The notes under the pieces: generated by a model
Told to the model about the DNA's origin: nothing
The model's input: the letters and a program-made list of their open reading frames with translations, nothing else
Database searches by the model: none
In this document: positions 37,901 to 45,805 of the stretch, one piece after another
Layout of the letters: the number at the start of each line of letters is the position of its first letter
How positions within the stretch are numbered: position 1 is the stretch's first letter
Assembly (NCBI GenBank): GCA_014879565.1
Contig: JACSRW010000017.1
Coordinates: 33,551 to 97,550 of the forward strand
Origin: Chitinophagaceae bacterium
Lineage (GTDB): Bacteria > Bacteroidota > Bacteroidia > Chitinophagales > Chitinophagaceae
Direction: 5' to 3'
Length of the DNA stretch: 64,000 nt
Made by a program: the position numbers and the translations under genes

Positions 37901-37990
37901 GGCGTCGGGATCTTTATAATAACGTGTTTGCTGGGAGGAGAGCGTCAGGCTGATCAGGATGGCGAGTGCGGGCAGACTGATATACTTCAT
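34952..37990 (-). CDS. Large periplasmic TPR protein
   Basis: A 1012-residue protein with a signal peptide MKYISLPALAILISLTLSSQ. Nearly all the rest is TPR helices, about 20 repeats by eye. Examples are ALFKEAKEYFQQGKYSLAWP, DLYELSYSYYQTKQLEKAIE, NAQHARYNLGYCYLRKENYA and ADANYYYGFLAFRDGQYREA-type units. The periods of 34-36 residues and the Ala/Gly/Tyr positions are clear. It is first in a tight operon with an outer-membrane barrel (20-nt gap) and the HU-CCDC81 protein. It probably acts as a periplasmic scaffold for the barrel. It is not obviously PorW or SprE, since it lacks a lipobox. The family is certain only as TPR; the function is inferred. Confidence 0.85.
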   Translation of the reverse strand: MKYISLPALAILISLTLSSQQTRYYKDPDALFKEAKEYFQQGKYSLAWPLFRELRAAIRETDRANHTVTVQETEYYTIVCGLKQGEERSEEEALSYIETEKNDTRVQMLQFHLAEYLFRREQYGEAVTRYEQTNQVNLSGRETADMKFHQGYAYFTLQRFAAAKPLFNEIRQDRSDPNYTDANYYYGFLAFRDGQYREALEAFRVVENEKNYATVVPYYIAQIYYVQGKKDEAISYIQQKLQSGSNTQYYDLELKQMLGHAWFEKKEYAKALPYLSDFVARSRKVRREDLYELSYSYYQTKQLEKAIEGFRQLSGKEDSLSQHAMYLLGDAYLKTGQKSNARNAFLFCSSNSSNPEQKEISKYQYAKLSYELGYQDEALNSLSSFLADYPNSGYNNEAKELLVDVLANTNNYRDAQSLLESLAKPSDNAKRLYPRILYGRATEFINDGQLADADALLDKALKDPYNAQVLPFLQFWKGELAYRNNRIDDAIRYYNAYVTAGSPSNGEANAQHARYNLGYCYLRKENYAVALGFFEPLGKNPTLSSTAFVQDAYLRTGDCHFMLKEYTKAKAVYDNVIRYSWPAEDYATFQNAMLAGVKSSGEKISLLNTMMRKFPASALVTDANMEVANTYMGDERFRDAIPYLNNVIKSSGNASLVPQAYLKLGTSYYNIDNNPEALRQFKTLVEKYPNAPEAGDAIDNVKIIYVEEGKPGEYASFMRQAGRPLSTNTEDSLTYAAAEKQYDDGNMNAALNGFNEYLAQFPQGAYMLDAQFNRAEIYFSRKEWNNALTGYESVAALAPNRYAERAVLAAARLHFFELKNYAKAETYFAQLKQITSGQETRLEAMRGLLRSQYQLQKWTEAMENAKELTAAKGSSADDKSLANMAIARSYQAGGDFGNAINSFKSVVQINKAALAAEARYEIAASYFQLNRLPDAEKSAFETINKSGSYDYWVTKAYILLGDIYYRQKDYFNAKATYQSIVDNTLNAEFKKEAQEKLDRVTEEESKESKVGN

Positions 37991-38161
37991 TGATTTGTCC
38001 TTTAACCGGTGGAGGTTTAACGTTGCGAATATTCAACTTATTTCAGCCGGGACCAAAGATCATTCCAAACAGGTGTGGATAAGTGATGAATTATGCCGGC
38101 TTTAACAAATCCGGCAGCGGTGTCCATTACAAATGACCCTCTTTTTGCCCACATTTTACAA

Positions 38162-38169
38162 TACCTTTG
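38162..38169 (+). promoter_or_regulatory. Candidate -7 element giving a leaderless transcript
   Basis: TACCTTTG, an exact TAnnTTTG, ends only 5 nt before the ATG at 38175. Transcription would begin almost at the start codon. No -33 match at 19-nt spacing is visible. Confidence 0.4.
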
Positions 38170-38174
38170 GCGAT

Positions 38175-38585
38175 ATGTTTATTACCGAAACAAAGATCCG
38201 TGTCCGGTATGCAGAGACCGACCAGATGGGCGTTGTTTATCACAGTAATTATTTCCCGTATTTTGAATCTGCCCGGGTTGAATCTATGCGGCAACTGGGG
38301 ATTTCCTATGCCGAAATGGAAAAGACCGGGGTAATCATGCCGGTGGTGGAAGTGCAGTGCCGGTATATCCGTCCCGCCCGCTATGACGATTTACTGACCA
38401 TACGCACCACCTTAAAGGAACTGCCCCTTCATCACAAGATCGAGTTTCACCAGGAAGTATACAACGAACAGGAAGAATTGCTGGCCTCCGGCCGGGTACT
38501 GCTCTATTTTATGGATGCCCGGGGCGCTAAAAAGACCACCATGCCGGCTTCCCTCAGAGAAAAACTGGAACCTTTTTTTGCCTAA
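38175..38585 (+). CDS. 4HBT (YbgC-like) acyl-CoA thioesterase
   Basis: A 136-residue hotdog-fold thioesterase. I start at MFITETKIRVRYAETD (38175). The frame opens at 38133, but those residues do not fit the family and the -7 element lies between. The catalytic region is YAETDQMGVVYHSNYFPYFE, with the usual Asp and the His-Tyr pair. It hydrolyses acyl-CoA; the chain length is unknown. It overlaps nothing, and the site-2 protease gene begins 8 nt after its stop, so they form a probable two-gene operon. The length is normal. Confidence 0.92.
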   Translation: MFITETKIRVRYAETDQMGVVYHSNYFPYFESARVESMRQLGISYAEMEKTGVIMPVVEVQCRYIRPARYDDLLTIRTTLKELPLHHKIEFHQEVYNEQEELLASGRVLLYFMDARGAKKTTMPASLREKLEPFFA

Positions 38586-38593
38586 ATTTATAA

Positions 38594-39619
38594 ATGGAGT
38601 ACCCCGAACAGCATTCCGAAATTCCTGAGCCGGCCGCCGCAACCCACAACGGGGAAAACCACCCCTACCCTCCAAAATTCAGTCTGCCTGAAGGAAAGGA
38701 AAGTCCCTGGCTTAAATCGCTTATCAGCCTCGGCGCCTACCTGCTCCTTGGGTATTACATTTTTCCCGGATATAAAATTTTGCTGCTGATTACAGCCATC
38801 GTGCTGATTCACGAAATGGGACATTTTCTGGCCATGAAATATTTCCGGTACAGTGAACTGGGAATTTTTTTTATCCCCTTGCTGGGAGCCTATGTCTCCG
38901 GCAGTAAAAGGGAAGTTTCCCAGTTACAGTCAGCAATCATACTGCTTGCCGGACCCCTGCCCGGTATACTGATAGGAGCTGCTTTATACCTTGCTGACAC
39001 GTACCTGGGCCCCTTGTATTTACTGGATATCCCTTACACCCGGATTGCCTGGTTATTTATCCTGCTTAACCTGATCAATCTGTTGCCGGTTTATCCGCTT
39101 GACGGAGGACAATTGCTCAACCGGGTATTTCTCGACGAGGAAAGCATCTGGAGCAGGGCCTTTATCCTTTTATCCGTTGCGGCCCTGGCCTGGTTTTCCT
39201 TCAGCATGTATCGTTCCACCGGGAATCACTTTTATTTTATCCTGCTCTTTTTCCCGGTCATGATCTTCCTCCGCAGCATGGGCGACCGGAAACTGGTATC
39301 CCTGGAAAAGAAAATTGAAGAGGCGGGAATTAATGCAGATACCGAATATGAAGACCTGCCGGATGCGGACTACTGGCGGATCCGGGATATCCTGGTACAG
39401 GAACATCCTTCCTTCAGCGACCTGCAGGCCGGTCCTCCCTACAGCTATTCCGGCAAAGAGGAAAAAGTCATGCTGACCATTCAGAGCCTGCTGCACCGGC
39501 ACCTGATCCAGGATCTTTCCCTGGCCGGTAAATTACTGGTATTCCTCTTATGGGCAGCCGGTATTGCCACACCCTGGTTATTGGATATGGACCTGAGTTT
39601 TTTCAGCCGGTTCCGCTGA
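38594..39619 (+). CDS. Site-2 protease family (M50) membrane metalloprotease
   Basis: A 341-residue integral-membrane protein. The Zn-binding motif LIHEMGHFLAMKYF lies in the second helix. The third ligand is in VYPLDGGQL, in a later helix. Membrane helices include SLGAYLLLGYYIFPG, ILLLITAIVLIH, AIILLAGPLPGILIGAALY, IAWLFILLNLINLLPV and FILLSVAALAWFS. It resembles the short M50 group without a PDZ domain. It may cleave membrane-spanning regulators. The loop after residue 225 is charged. The thioesterase gene is 8 nt upstream. The physiological substrate is unknown. Confidence 0.9.
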   Translation: MEYPEQHSEIPEPAAATHNGENHPYPPKFSLPEGKESPWLKSLISLGAYLLLGYYIFPGYKILLLITAIVLIHEMGHFLAMKYFRYSELGIFFIPLLGAYVSGSKREVSQLQSAIILLAGPLPGILIGAALYLADTYLGPLYLLDIPYTRIAWLFILLNLINLLPVYPLDGGQLLNRVFLDEESIWSRAFILLSVAALAWFSFSMYRSTGNHFYFILLFFPVMIFLRSMGDRKLVSLEKKIEEAGINADTEYEDLPDADYWRIRDILVQEHPSFSDLQAGPPYSYSGKEEKVMLTIQSLLHRHLIQDLSLAGKLLVFLLWAAGIATPWLLDMDLSFFSRFR

Positions 39620-39622
39620 CAA

Positions 39623-40048
39623 TCAGACCCGGTTATAATCCGGTCTCCATTGCAGAATGGATTTTTTTATCTCCTGCTGGGATAACTTTTCAGCTGCCGC
39701 CCTCTGCGCCAGCTCCGGGAGCTCTTCATCTGAGGCAAACCGCAGGGCCACCACCTGGCTCATCCGGAGTGACTTGTCCAGCGGCTTACCCGTAAGTATA
39801 AAGTGCCTGAAATTTTCTTCCGCCCGTATCGCCCTGTCCTGTGCCCGCAGGGCAAACCAACGAGCATACCAGAATAAAATGAGCAGAACCAGGGCCACTA
39901 AAACCAACAAGGCGGCACTGTATTTGGCGGAACTTTCCGCTTTAATAATGTTTACGATGCTTCCGCCAAGAATACCCAGAATAAGGGTACCTCCCACCAT
40001 ATGAAAAAGCGGTACATACCGGGTGTGATTGCTGTAATTCTGCGCCAT
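39623..40048 (-). CDS. DUF6526 family membrane protein
   Basis: A 141-residue protein, starting MAQNYSNHTRYVPLFHM (40048). The longer frame to 40099 starts inside the heptamer repeat. The N-terminal NHTRYVPLFHM is a family signature of a short Bacteroidota membrane protein (DUF6526). Two membrane helices follow (VGGTLILGILGGSIVNII and ALLVLVALVLLILFWYA). A soluble charged helical tail contains RAIRAEENFRHFILTGKPLD. Function is unknown. It lies 3 nt from the stop of the convergent M50 gene. Upstream on the same strand is dacB, with the heptamer repeat between them. Confidence 0.85.
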   Translation of the reverse strand: MAQNYSNHTRYVPLFHMVGGTLILGILGGSIVNIIKAESSAKYSAALLVLVALVLLILFWYARWFALRAQDRAIRAEENFRHFILTGKPLDKSLRMSQVVALRFASDEELPELAQRAAAEKLSQQEIKKSILQWRPDYNRV

Positions 40049-40086
40049 TGAAAAATTGTTTTGAAGTTTGATGTTTATGGATGGTA

Positions 40087-40125
40087 CCCCATTGCCCATT
40101 GCCCATTGCCTATTGCCTATTACCT
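40087..40125 (-). repeat. GGCAATA/GGCAATG heptamer repeat, copy 3
   Basis: On the minus strand it reads GGTAATAGGCAATAGGCAAT followed by GGGCAATGGGCAATGGGG. It begins 1 nt after the dacB stop codon and precedes the DUF6526 gene. As in copy 1, an A-rich stretch with ATCAAACTTCAAAAC lies between it and the next start codon. Confidence 0.9.
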
Positions 40126-40126
40126 T

Positions 40127-41512
40127 TCACTTCTTCAATTCATCCAATAAGATATACATTTTATTCACCAGTTGCGATGCCCGGCCGGAATAATTATTCA
40201 CCAGCAGCGAAAAAATAAATTCCCGCCCGTCCCTGGCCGTATGATAGCCACAAAAGCCTTTTACATCACTGATGGTACCACTTTTCATTTTCATACCATT
40301 ATACACAGGCAGGGAGGCGAAAAAAGACGGAAACCAGGGGCGGTTCCGGGCGAATTGCAGTATACTGACCTGCGCATGAGTGGTAACCCGGTTAAGCGGA
40401 GATAAGCCCGAGCCATCATACAGGTTCAGTTCATCCGGATCAATGCCTTTCTCCTTCCAGAAGCGGCGTAATATCGCCAGCCCGCTGTCGGTGGAAGCCT
40501 GCCCGTTTTGTTCACGGGAAACAGTTTTTATCAGCGCTTCCCCATATAGATTAATACTTTTCTGGTTAAACCACCAGATCAGGGAATCAAGGGGTGGGGA
40601 ATAATGCGTATAAATCCAGTTAACCGTACCGGTATCTGAGGGCTGTTTTTGCAGGGAAGGACTATTCAAATCCACCCCCGACGCGAGTAGGGTATCCGCC
40701 AAACCCTTTATGAACTGCCCGGCCGGCTGCAGGATGGCTCCTGAAATTTTAAAGGCCGTTTCATTCACCGGGATTGTTCCTTTTATCAGCCGGGGCTGTG
40801 TATAAATCCAGGCATTATCGCCTGTACCTTTCGCGGCGCTGGTAACATACGATATATAAGAACCTTCATACAAACGGGGTTCCGTTTTCACGATCGTAAC
40901 CGGATCTCCTGTTTTTGTCCCCGACCGGAGAAAAACATCAAACTGGTTTTCCCGCCAGTTCAATAATCCGGCACCCGCCCCGTAATAATTACCGATATCC
41001 TGGTAAATCCAGCCATCCGGTACAAGAACCGGATCTGCTTTTTCAGGAAACAACATGACGGTTTCCGTCATATCCCGGATTCCGGCTTTCTTTATCTGCA
41101 ATACAAAACTGTCAATGATTGATTTTTCCTTTGTTTGCGGCCAGCGCCAGCTCCCAAAACTGGGGTCCCCGCTGCCCGAGACATATACACGTCCTTTCAG
41201 CACCGCTTTTTCAAGTTTTCCTGAATAACCCAGCCGGGTCTGGTAGCGGTAATCCTTTCCCAGTAATTCAAACGAAGTAATGCTGGTGATGATTTTCTGG
41301 GTGGATGCAGGGGCCAGTCCTGTCCGGCTGTTTCGGTCAAAAACAACGGCTCCGGTTCGGGCATCCACTACATAAAGGGAAAGCATCGCGTATTTCAGCT
41401 GACTGTCACCGGCAAACTGATTCCAGGCTTTTTCCAGCCGGTCGGCCACCTTTTGTGCCGGGATTACGGTACCTGTGCTTAACAGCAGAAAAAACAGAAC
41501 AACTTTTTTCAT
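40127..41512 (-). CDS. dacB: D-Ala-D-Ala carboxypeptidase/endopeptidase (PBP4 type)
   Basis: A 461-residue serine-type penicillin-binding protein, S13 family, that trims peptidoglycan cross-links in the periplasm. Signal peptide MKKVVLFFLLLSTGTVIPAQ. The catalytic SxxK is APASTQKIITS. The SxN is in KSINLYGEAL. The family segment YDGSGLSPLNRVT is present. The KTG-box equivalent is MKSGTISDVKG (KSG). The inserted domain typical of this group lies between the first two motifs. The stop is followed at once by the heptamer repeat. It is divergent from cinA with 58 nt between starts. Confidence 0.95.
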   Translation of the reverse strand: MKKVVLFFLLLSTGTVIPAQKVADRLEKAWNQFAGDSQLKYAMLSLYVVDARTGAVVFDRNSRTGLAPASTQKIITSITSFELLGKDYRYQTRLGYSGKLEKAVLKGRVYVSGSGDPSFGSWRWPQTKEKSIIDSFVLQIKKAGIRDMTETVMLFPEKADPVLVPDGWIYQDIGNYYGAGAGLLNWRENQFDVFLRSGTKTGDPVTIVKTEPRLYEGSYISYVTSAAKGTGDNAWIYTQPRLIKGTIPVNETAFKISGAILQPAGQFIKGLADTLLASGVDLNSPSLQKQPSDTGTVNWIYTHYSPPLDSLIWWFNQKSINLYGEALIKTVSREQNGQASTDSGLAILRRFWKEKGIDPDELNLYDGSGLSPLNRVTTHAQVSILQFARNRPWFPSFFASLPVYNGMKMKSGTISDVKGFCGYHTARDGREFIFSLLVNNYSGRASQLVNKMYILLDELKK

Positions 41513-41570
41513 CTTTCAGGGTTATAACTTCGCGTTTAAATTATCACTTTTCCCGTTAATCTGATTATAA

Positions 41571-42839
41571 ATGAGACCCGTCAATGCTTCCATTATAACA
41601 ATAGGTGACGAACTGCTGATCGGACAAACCATTGATACCAACTCGGCTTTTATCGCCGGAGAACTGAACAAAGCCGGAATCTGGGTTCGCCGGAGGGTAG
41701 CCGTTGGTGATGTATATGAGGATATACGAATAGCCCTGGATGAGGAAAAGAAAGAATCAGATATTATTATAATTACAGGCGGTCTGGGTCCGACAGCTGA
41801 TGATATCACCAAACCGCTTTTATGCGATTATTTCGGAGGCAAACTGGTACTGAACGAAGAGGTACTCGCGCACGTAATTCACCTTTTTGAAAAAGTCTAC
41901 AGGCGTCCGGGCCCCCTGCTCGAAAGAAACCGGAAACAGGCGGAAGTACCGGATGTATGTACGGTTCTGCATAATGCCAGGGGAACAGCTCCGGGTATGT
42001 GGTTTACACAGGAGAACAGGATTTTTATTTCCCTTCCCGGTGTGCCGCATGAAATGAAAGGGCTGATGAGCAGCGAAGTCATGCCCCGTTTGCAGCATGC
42101 ATTTGCAGACCGGCTGCCTGCCATTCTGCACCGGACCCTATTCACTGCCGGGATCGGCGAATCCATGCTGGCAGAGTTACTGCAGGATTATGAATCCCGT
42201 TTGCCGGAATGGATAAAAATGGCTTACCTGCCCAACTATGGGATGGTTAAACTCAGACTTACGGCCAAAGGAACAGATATCGTTACATTGGAAAAAGATA
42301 TAGAACCCTGGTACCAGGAACTGCAGCAACTGGCTAATGACTATCTCGTATCCCCGGAGGATGAGGGAATGGAAGTGGTGATCGGAAAGCTGCTGAAGGG
42401 AAATGGGAAAACAGTGAGTACGGCTGAAAGCTGCACCGGTGGTCATATTGCTCAGCTGATTACATCTGTACCCGGTTCTTCTGCCTATTTTAAAGGAGGC
42501 ATTGTCAGTTATGCCAATGAGGCAAAAATGAACCTGCTGGGAGTGTCTGCACAAATCCTGGAAACAAAAGGGGCCGTAAGCGAAGAAACCGTTCAGCAGA
42601 TGGTACAGGGCGCCCTGGAGCAGCTGAAAACTGACTATGCGGTGGCCGTTTCCGGTATTATGGGACCGGATGGCGGCACGGAAGAAAAACCCGTGGGAAC
42701 AGTCTGGATTGCAGTTGGGAAACCCGGTAAAACCCAAACCCTGCGCCTGCAATTCCGCTTTGACCGGCAACGGAATATCAGCCTGACAGCTATCAATGCG
42801 CTGAATATGCTCCGGAAATTTATTATCGCTAACGGTTGA
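41571..42839 (+). CDS. cinA: CinA, nicotinamide-nucleotide amidase
   Basis: A 422-residue two-domain protein. The N-terminal MoCF-like domain has ITIGDELLIGQTIDTNSA and TGGLGPTADDITK. The C-terminal amidohydrolase domain has the catalytic-region segment STAESCTGGHIAQLIT and VSGIMGPDGGTEEKPVGTVW. CinA deamidates nicotinamide mononucleotide in pyridine nucleotide salvage; the N-terminal domain can act as an ADP-ribose pyrophosphatase. The length is normal. The next gene, an E2 acyltransferase, starts 113 nt later and has its own -7 motif. Confidence 0.95.
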   Translation: MRPVNASIITIGDELLIGQTIDTNSAFIAGELNKAGIWVRRRVAVGDVYEDIRIALDEEKKESDIIIITGGLGPTADDITKPLLCDYFGGKLVLNEEVLAHVIHLFEKVYRRPGPLLERNRKQAEVPDVCTVLHNARGTAPGMWFTQENRIFISLPGVPHEMKGLMSSEVMPRLQHAFADRLPAILHRTLFTAGIGESMLAELLQDYESRLPEWIKMAYLPNYGMVKLRLTAKGTDIVTLEKDIEPWYQELQQLANDYLVSPEDEGMEVVIGKLLKGNGKTVSTAESCTGGHIAQLITSVPGSSAYFKGGIVSYANEAKMNLLGVSAQILETKGAVSEETVQQMVQGALEQLKTDYAVAVSGIMGPDGGTEEKPVGTVWIAVGKPGKTQTLRLQFRFDRQRNISLTAINALNMLRKFIIANG

Positions 42840-42862
42840 TAGCCTGATTTCCCTCAATTCAT

Positions 42863-42870
42863 TACCTTTG
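42863..42870 (+). promoter_or_regulatory. Candidate -7 element of the E2 gene
   Basis: TACCTTTG, an exact TAnnTTTG, lies 82 nt before the start codon. No TTG at ideal distance is visible. The 5' UTR would contain GGCCGG...CCGG inverted segments that could form a hairpin. Confidence 0.35.
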
Positions 42871-42952
42871 GCCGGTCGCTAAGGCCGGAAAGAAAAACAA
42901 GTAGTTACCTGTCCGGCTTTTCTTTTCGATTGCGTTAAAACCTGGAAGCATT

Positions 42953-44317
42953 ATGGCCATTGTTGAATTAGTCATGCCGAAAATGGGGGAAAGCATCATG
43001 GAAGCCACTGTACTTAAATGGCTGAAACAGCCGGGTGATACAGTCCTGATGGATGAGCCCGTACTGGAAATCGCCACGGATAAAGTGGACAGTGAAGTGC
43101 CCAGTACCGCAGCGGGTGTGATGGAAGAGGTATTCTTCAATGTAAACGACGTCGTGCCGGTTGGCACCGTTATTGCCCGTATACGAACCGGAGCGGAAGA
43201 AGTAAAACCTGCAGCAACCCCATCACCAGAACTGCCTGCCGGCAAGTCCGTGTCTGCGCCTGCAGTAGCCCCCCATATACCTGAGCCTGTTCCTGCACCT
43301 GTTAAACAACCTGAAATAGTTCAGGAACTACTCCAGCAAAACCGGCCGGTACAAAACACAGCGGGACGCTTTTATTCTCCCCTGGTATTGAATATTGCCG
43401 CAAGCGAAGGGGTCGGCATGCAGGAACTCGAAACAATACCCGGAACAGGGAATGAAGGACGGGTAACCAAAAAAGATATCCTGCAATATGTGCAGGATAA
43501 GAAAAACGGAAAGACTGTATCACCCACCACACAGCCTGCCCCCGCCGCTTCTGCGCCGGCTATCAGCAGCCAGTCAGCCGTCAGCACACAACCCCTGACC
43601 GTTTCCGGTAACACAGAAATTATTGAAATGGACCGTATGCGCCGGCTGATAGCCGACCATATGGTCAGAAGCAAACATACCAGTCCGCATGTCACCAGTT
43701 TCACCGAGGCGGATGTTACAAGTCTTGTGCAGTGGCGCGAAAAAGTGAAAAAGGAATTTGAAAAAAGAGAAGGCACCAAAATCACCTTCACCCCGATATT
43801 TATTGAGGCGATTGTAAAATGTATTAAAAAGTTTCCGCTGATCAACAGTTCGCTGGATGGCGACCGGATCATTGTGAAGAAAGATATCAATATTGGTATG
43901 GCTACCGCCCTGCCCACCGGCAACCTGATCGTACCGGTTATAAAAAATGCCGATCAGCTGAATCTCGTCGGCTTATCCAAACAGGTTAACGGGCTGGCGG
44001 ATGCTGCGCGGAACGGGAAACTGAAAGCGGATGATACCCAGGGAGGAACATTCACGATGACAAATGTCGGCACTTTCGGCAGCCTGATGGGCACCCCCAT
44101 TATCAACCAGCCGCAGGTGGCCATCCTCGCCGTCGGCGCTATCAAAAAAAGACCCGTAGTGGTGGAAACAGAAGCCGGTGACAGTATTGCCATCCGGCAT
44201 ATGATGTATCTCAGCATGAGTTACGACCACCGTATTATTGACGGCAGCCTCGGCGCCACCTTCCTGACAGCGGTAGCAAAAGAGCTGGAAAACTTTAATC
44301 CAGAACGAGAAGTTTAA
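42953..44317 (+). CDS. 2-oxo acid dehydrogenase E2 acyltransferase (lipoate-containing)
   Basis: A 454-residue dihydrolipoamide acyltransferase. Residues 1-80 are a lipoyl domain with the lipoylated Lys in [14 protein letters not shown] Pro-Ala linker follows. The peripheral subunit-binding domain is about 138-180 ([26 protein letters not shown]). The catalytic domain runs 220-454 and ends with the active-site motif SYDHRIIDG. This could serve pyruvate, branched-chain 2-oxo acid or 2-oxoglutarate dehydrogenase. The lipoyl-domain and core sequence look most like the branched-chain group of Bacteroidota, but I cannot settle it. No E1 gene is adjacent; lpdA lies about 14 kb to the left. Confidence 0.93.
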   Translation: MAIVELVMPKMGESIMEATVLKWLKQPGDTVLMDEPVLEIATDKVDSEVPSTAAGVMEEVFFNVNDVVPVGTVIARIRTGAEEVKPAATPSPELPAGKSVSAPAVAPHIPEPVPAPVKQPEIVQELLQQNRPVQNTAGRFYSPLVLNIAASEGVGMQELETIPGTGNEGRVTKKDILQYVQDKKNGKTVSPTTQPAPAASAPAISSQSAVSTQPLTVSGNTEIIEMDRMRRLIADHMVRSKHTSPHVTSFTEADVTSLVQWREKVKKEFEKREGTKITFTPIFIEAIVKCIKKFPLINSSLDGDRIIVKKDINIGMATALPTGNLIVPVIKNADQLNLVGLSKQVNGLADAARNGKLKADDTQGGTFTMTNVGTFGSLMGTPIINQPQVAILAVGAIKKRPVVVETEAGDSIAIRHMMYLSMSYDHRIIDGSLGATFLTAVAKELENFNPEREV

Positions 44318-44378
44318 GAGAAGGAAATCAGGAGTCTTTATCCGGAATCCGGGAATCACCAGCAGCTGACCAGACTCA

Positions 44379-44489
44379 ATTGCCTATTCCCCATTGCCTA
44401 TTGCCCATTGCCTATTGCCTATTGCCCATTGCCTATTGCCTATTGCCCATTGCCTATTGCCCATTGCCTATTGCCTATTGCCCATTCCC
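44379..44489 (-). repeat. GGCAATA/GGCAATG heptamer repeat, copy 4 (longest, about 15 units)
   Basis: On the minus strand, about 15 heptamers of GGCAATA and GGCAATG alternate in the order A, A, G, A, G, A, A, G and so on. It runs from inside the 3' end of the SixA-like gene, for which it encodes the Asn-Gly-Gln tail and TAG stop, toward the convergent E2 gene. There are no spacers, so it is not a CRISPR. Confidence 0.95.
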
Positions 44490-44996
44490 TTCCCCATACG
44501 TTTTACGCTTAAACACAAACCTGTCCCCCTTCCGTTTCAGCACGAACAAAAAATTGTACTCATGATCAGCCAGGTCATCTGCCACTTTTTTATCGCAAAG
44601 CTGATTAGCAATACCGGCAATCGTGTTTGAATGACCGACTACCAGTATATTTCCTTTCCGGATTTCCTGTAACCGGCTTATCAGTATACCGGCAGAATCA
44701 GGCCGGCTGCTGTACAGGTTTAACGGCATGGAAGGGTGTATGGCCAGTAAGGGAGCTGCAGTGGATCTTGTACGCAACGTATTCGTGGAAAAAATATACC
44801 GCAACCTTTTATTTTTTAATTTCTCCTTTAACGCCTCTGCCCTTTTTTCACCGGCTGCTGAAAGGGCTACATCCGTCGACATCATTTGCATTTCAGTACG
44901 GGCCGGTGCGGCTTTTTCAGCGTGCCTGACAATATAAATGGTATTTCCGCAACCCGACACTGATAAAACTATAAGAATGAAGAAAATAATCCGCAT
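44475..44996 (-). CDS. SixA-like histidine phosphatase lipoprotein
   Basis: A 173-residue member of the phosphoglycerate mutase/histidine phosphatase superfamily. The start at 44996 gives [16 protein letters not shown], a lipoprotein signal with lipobox VSGC. The catalytic RHG-type motif is YIVRHAEKA. The second conserved His is in [11 protein letters not shown]. With a lipid anchor it would act in the periplasm rather than on a cytoplasmic phosphohistidine. Related Bacteroidota proteins are annotated as phosphoglycerate mutase family. The open frame extends upstream to 45146, overlapping the divergent gene. The C-terminal GEGNGQ is encoded by the heptamer repeat. Confidence 0.88.
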   Translation of the reverse strand: MRIIFFILIVLSVSGCGNTIYIVRHAEKAAPARTEMQMMSTDVALSAAGEKRAEALKEKLKNKRLRYIFSTNTLRTRSTAAPLLAIHPSMPLNLYSSRPDSAGILISRLQEIRKGNILVVGHSNTIAGIANQLCDKKVADDLADHEYNFLFVLKRKGDRFVFKRKTYGEGNGQ

Positions 44997-45081
44997 ACTG
45001 TGGTTTTTAACAGAATGAAAATAAACCGCTCTTGCGGATTTTCCATCTGTTTTATAAATTAGAAATACAAAAATCCGTAAA

Positions 45082-45789
45082 ATGAAGTCATTATCCGAAA
45101 CATGGTTTGCCGAAGGCCGTATTGATTTTGAACTCAAAAAATACACCCTGCTTGCCTATCTGCAGGAAGTGAACCGTTATTTTAATGACAACAAACTGTA
45201 TCCCCAGCTGGCGGATATCATCTTCCATTACAACAATATTGTTGCCTTCCGGGAAAACAAAAAATACCTGCAGGAACAATTCCCCAAAAAACTGACCGGC
45301 CTGCAGCTGGAAAAACTGCAGTTACTTTACGAACAGATGATTGAAGACGATGAACTGATGAAGGAACTCGAAGACATCATCCACTATTCTGCTGCCCGTA
45401 TCAGCAAGAGTATCAGTACCGGCACCGAAATTTATGAGTTTGTTGAAAGCAGTATCTCTATCAGTCCGGTAGGACTCATACCCCTGGATACCCGGGAAGG
45501 ATATTTCTTTCTGAGCAGCGGAAGCACACGAAGCATCCGCCTTTATCACTATCGGCTCTCCATATTTGAAAAACATGATGAAAAATACAGGAGCATAAAA
45601 ACCCAATTTCTGGAAAACAGGACACGCAGTGTTGCCGGCACCTATGAACAAATCAAAACAGAACTCATCCGTCTGAAAAAAGATTTACCCAATCCTGCCG
45701 TATACGCCATTGAAACCACCCTAAGTTACCCCATAGAGGAAACCCTGCTGCCGGTGGCAAAACGCAGGCTGGTGAAGGTGATCTGTTGA
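45082..45789 (+). CDS. Conserved hypothetical protein
   Basis: A 235-residue soluble protein without signal peptide or membrane helix. The N-terminal half is helical and acidic (MKSLSETWFAEGRIDFELKK, LQLEKLQLLYEQMIEDDELM). The C-terminal half is mixed alpha/beta and includes YFFLSSGSTRSIRLYHYRLS, a beta-like segment, and ends in PVAKRRLVKVIC. I do not recognise a named family, although similar proteins seem to occur across Bacteroidota as hypotheticals. It is divergent from the SixA-like gene (85 nt) and convergent with the S9 peptidase gene (16 nt). The codon usage looks native. Confidence 0.8.
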   Translation: MKSLSETWFAEGRIDFELKKYTLLAYLQEVNRYFNDNKLYPQLADIIFHYNNIVAFRENKKYLQEQFPKKLTGLQLEKLQLLYEQMIEDDELMKELEDIIHYSAARISKSISTGTEIYEFVESSISISPVGLIPLDTREGYFFLSSGSTRSIRLYHYRLSIFEKHDEKYRSIKTQFLENRTRSVAGTYEQIKTELIRLKKDLPNPAVYAIETTLSYPIEETLLPVAKRRLVKVIC

Positions 45790-45805
45790 TTGGGCGGGGT
45801 GGGTA

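Noticed and set aside
44379..44489. CRISPR array
   Set aside because: The units are contiguous 7-mers without unique spacers, and no cas gene is nearby.
44380..44630. ORFs with repeated Leu-Pro-Ile-Ala-His-Cys residues
   Set aside because: They are translations of the heptamer repeat on the non-coding strand and have no start context or homology-like content.
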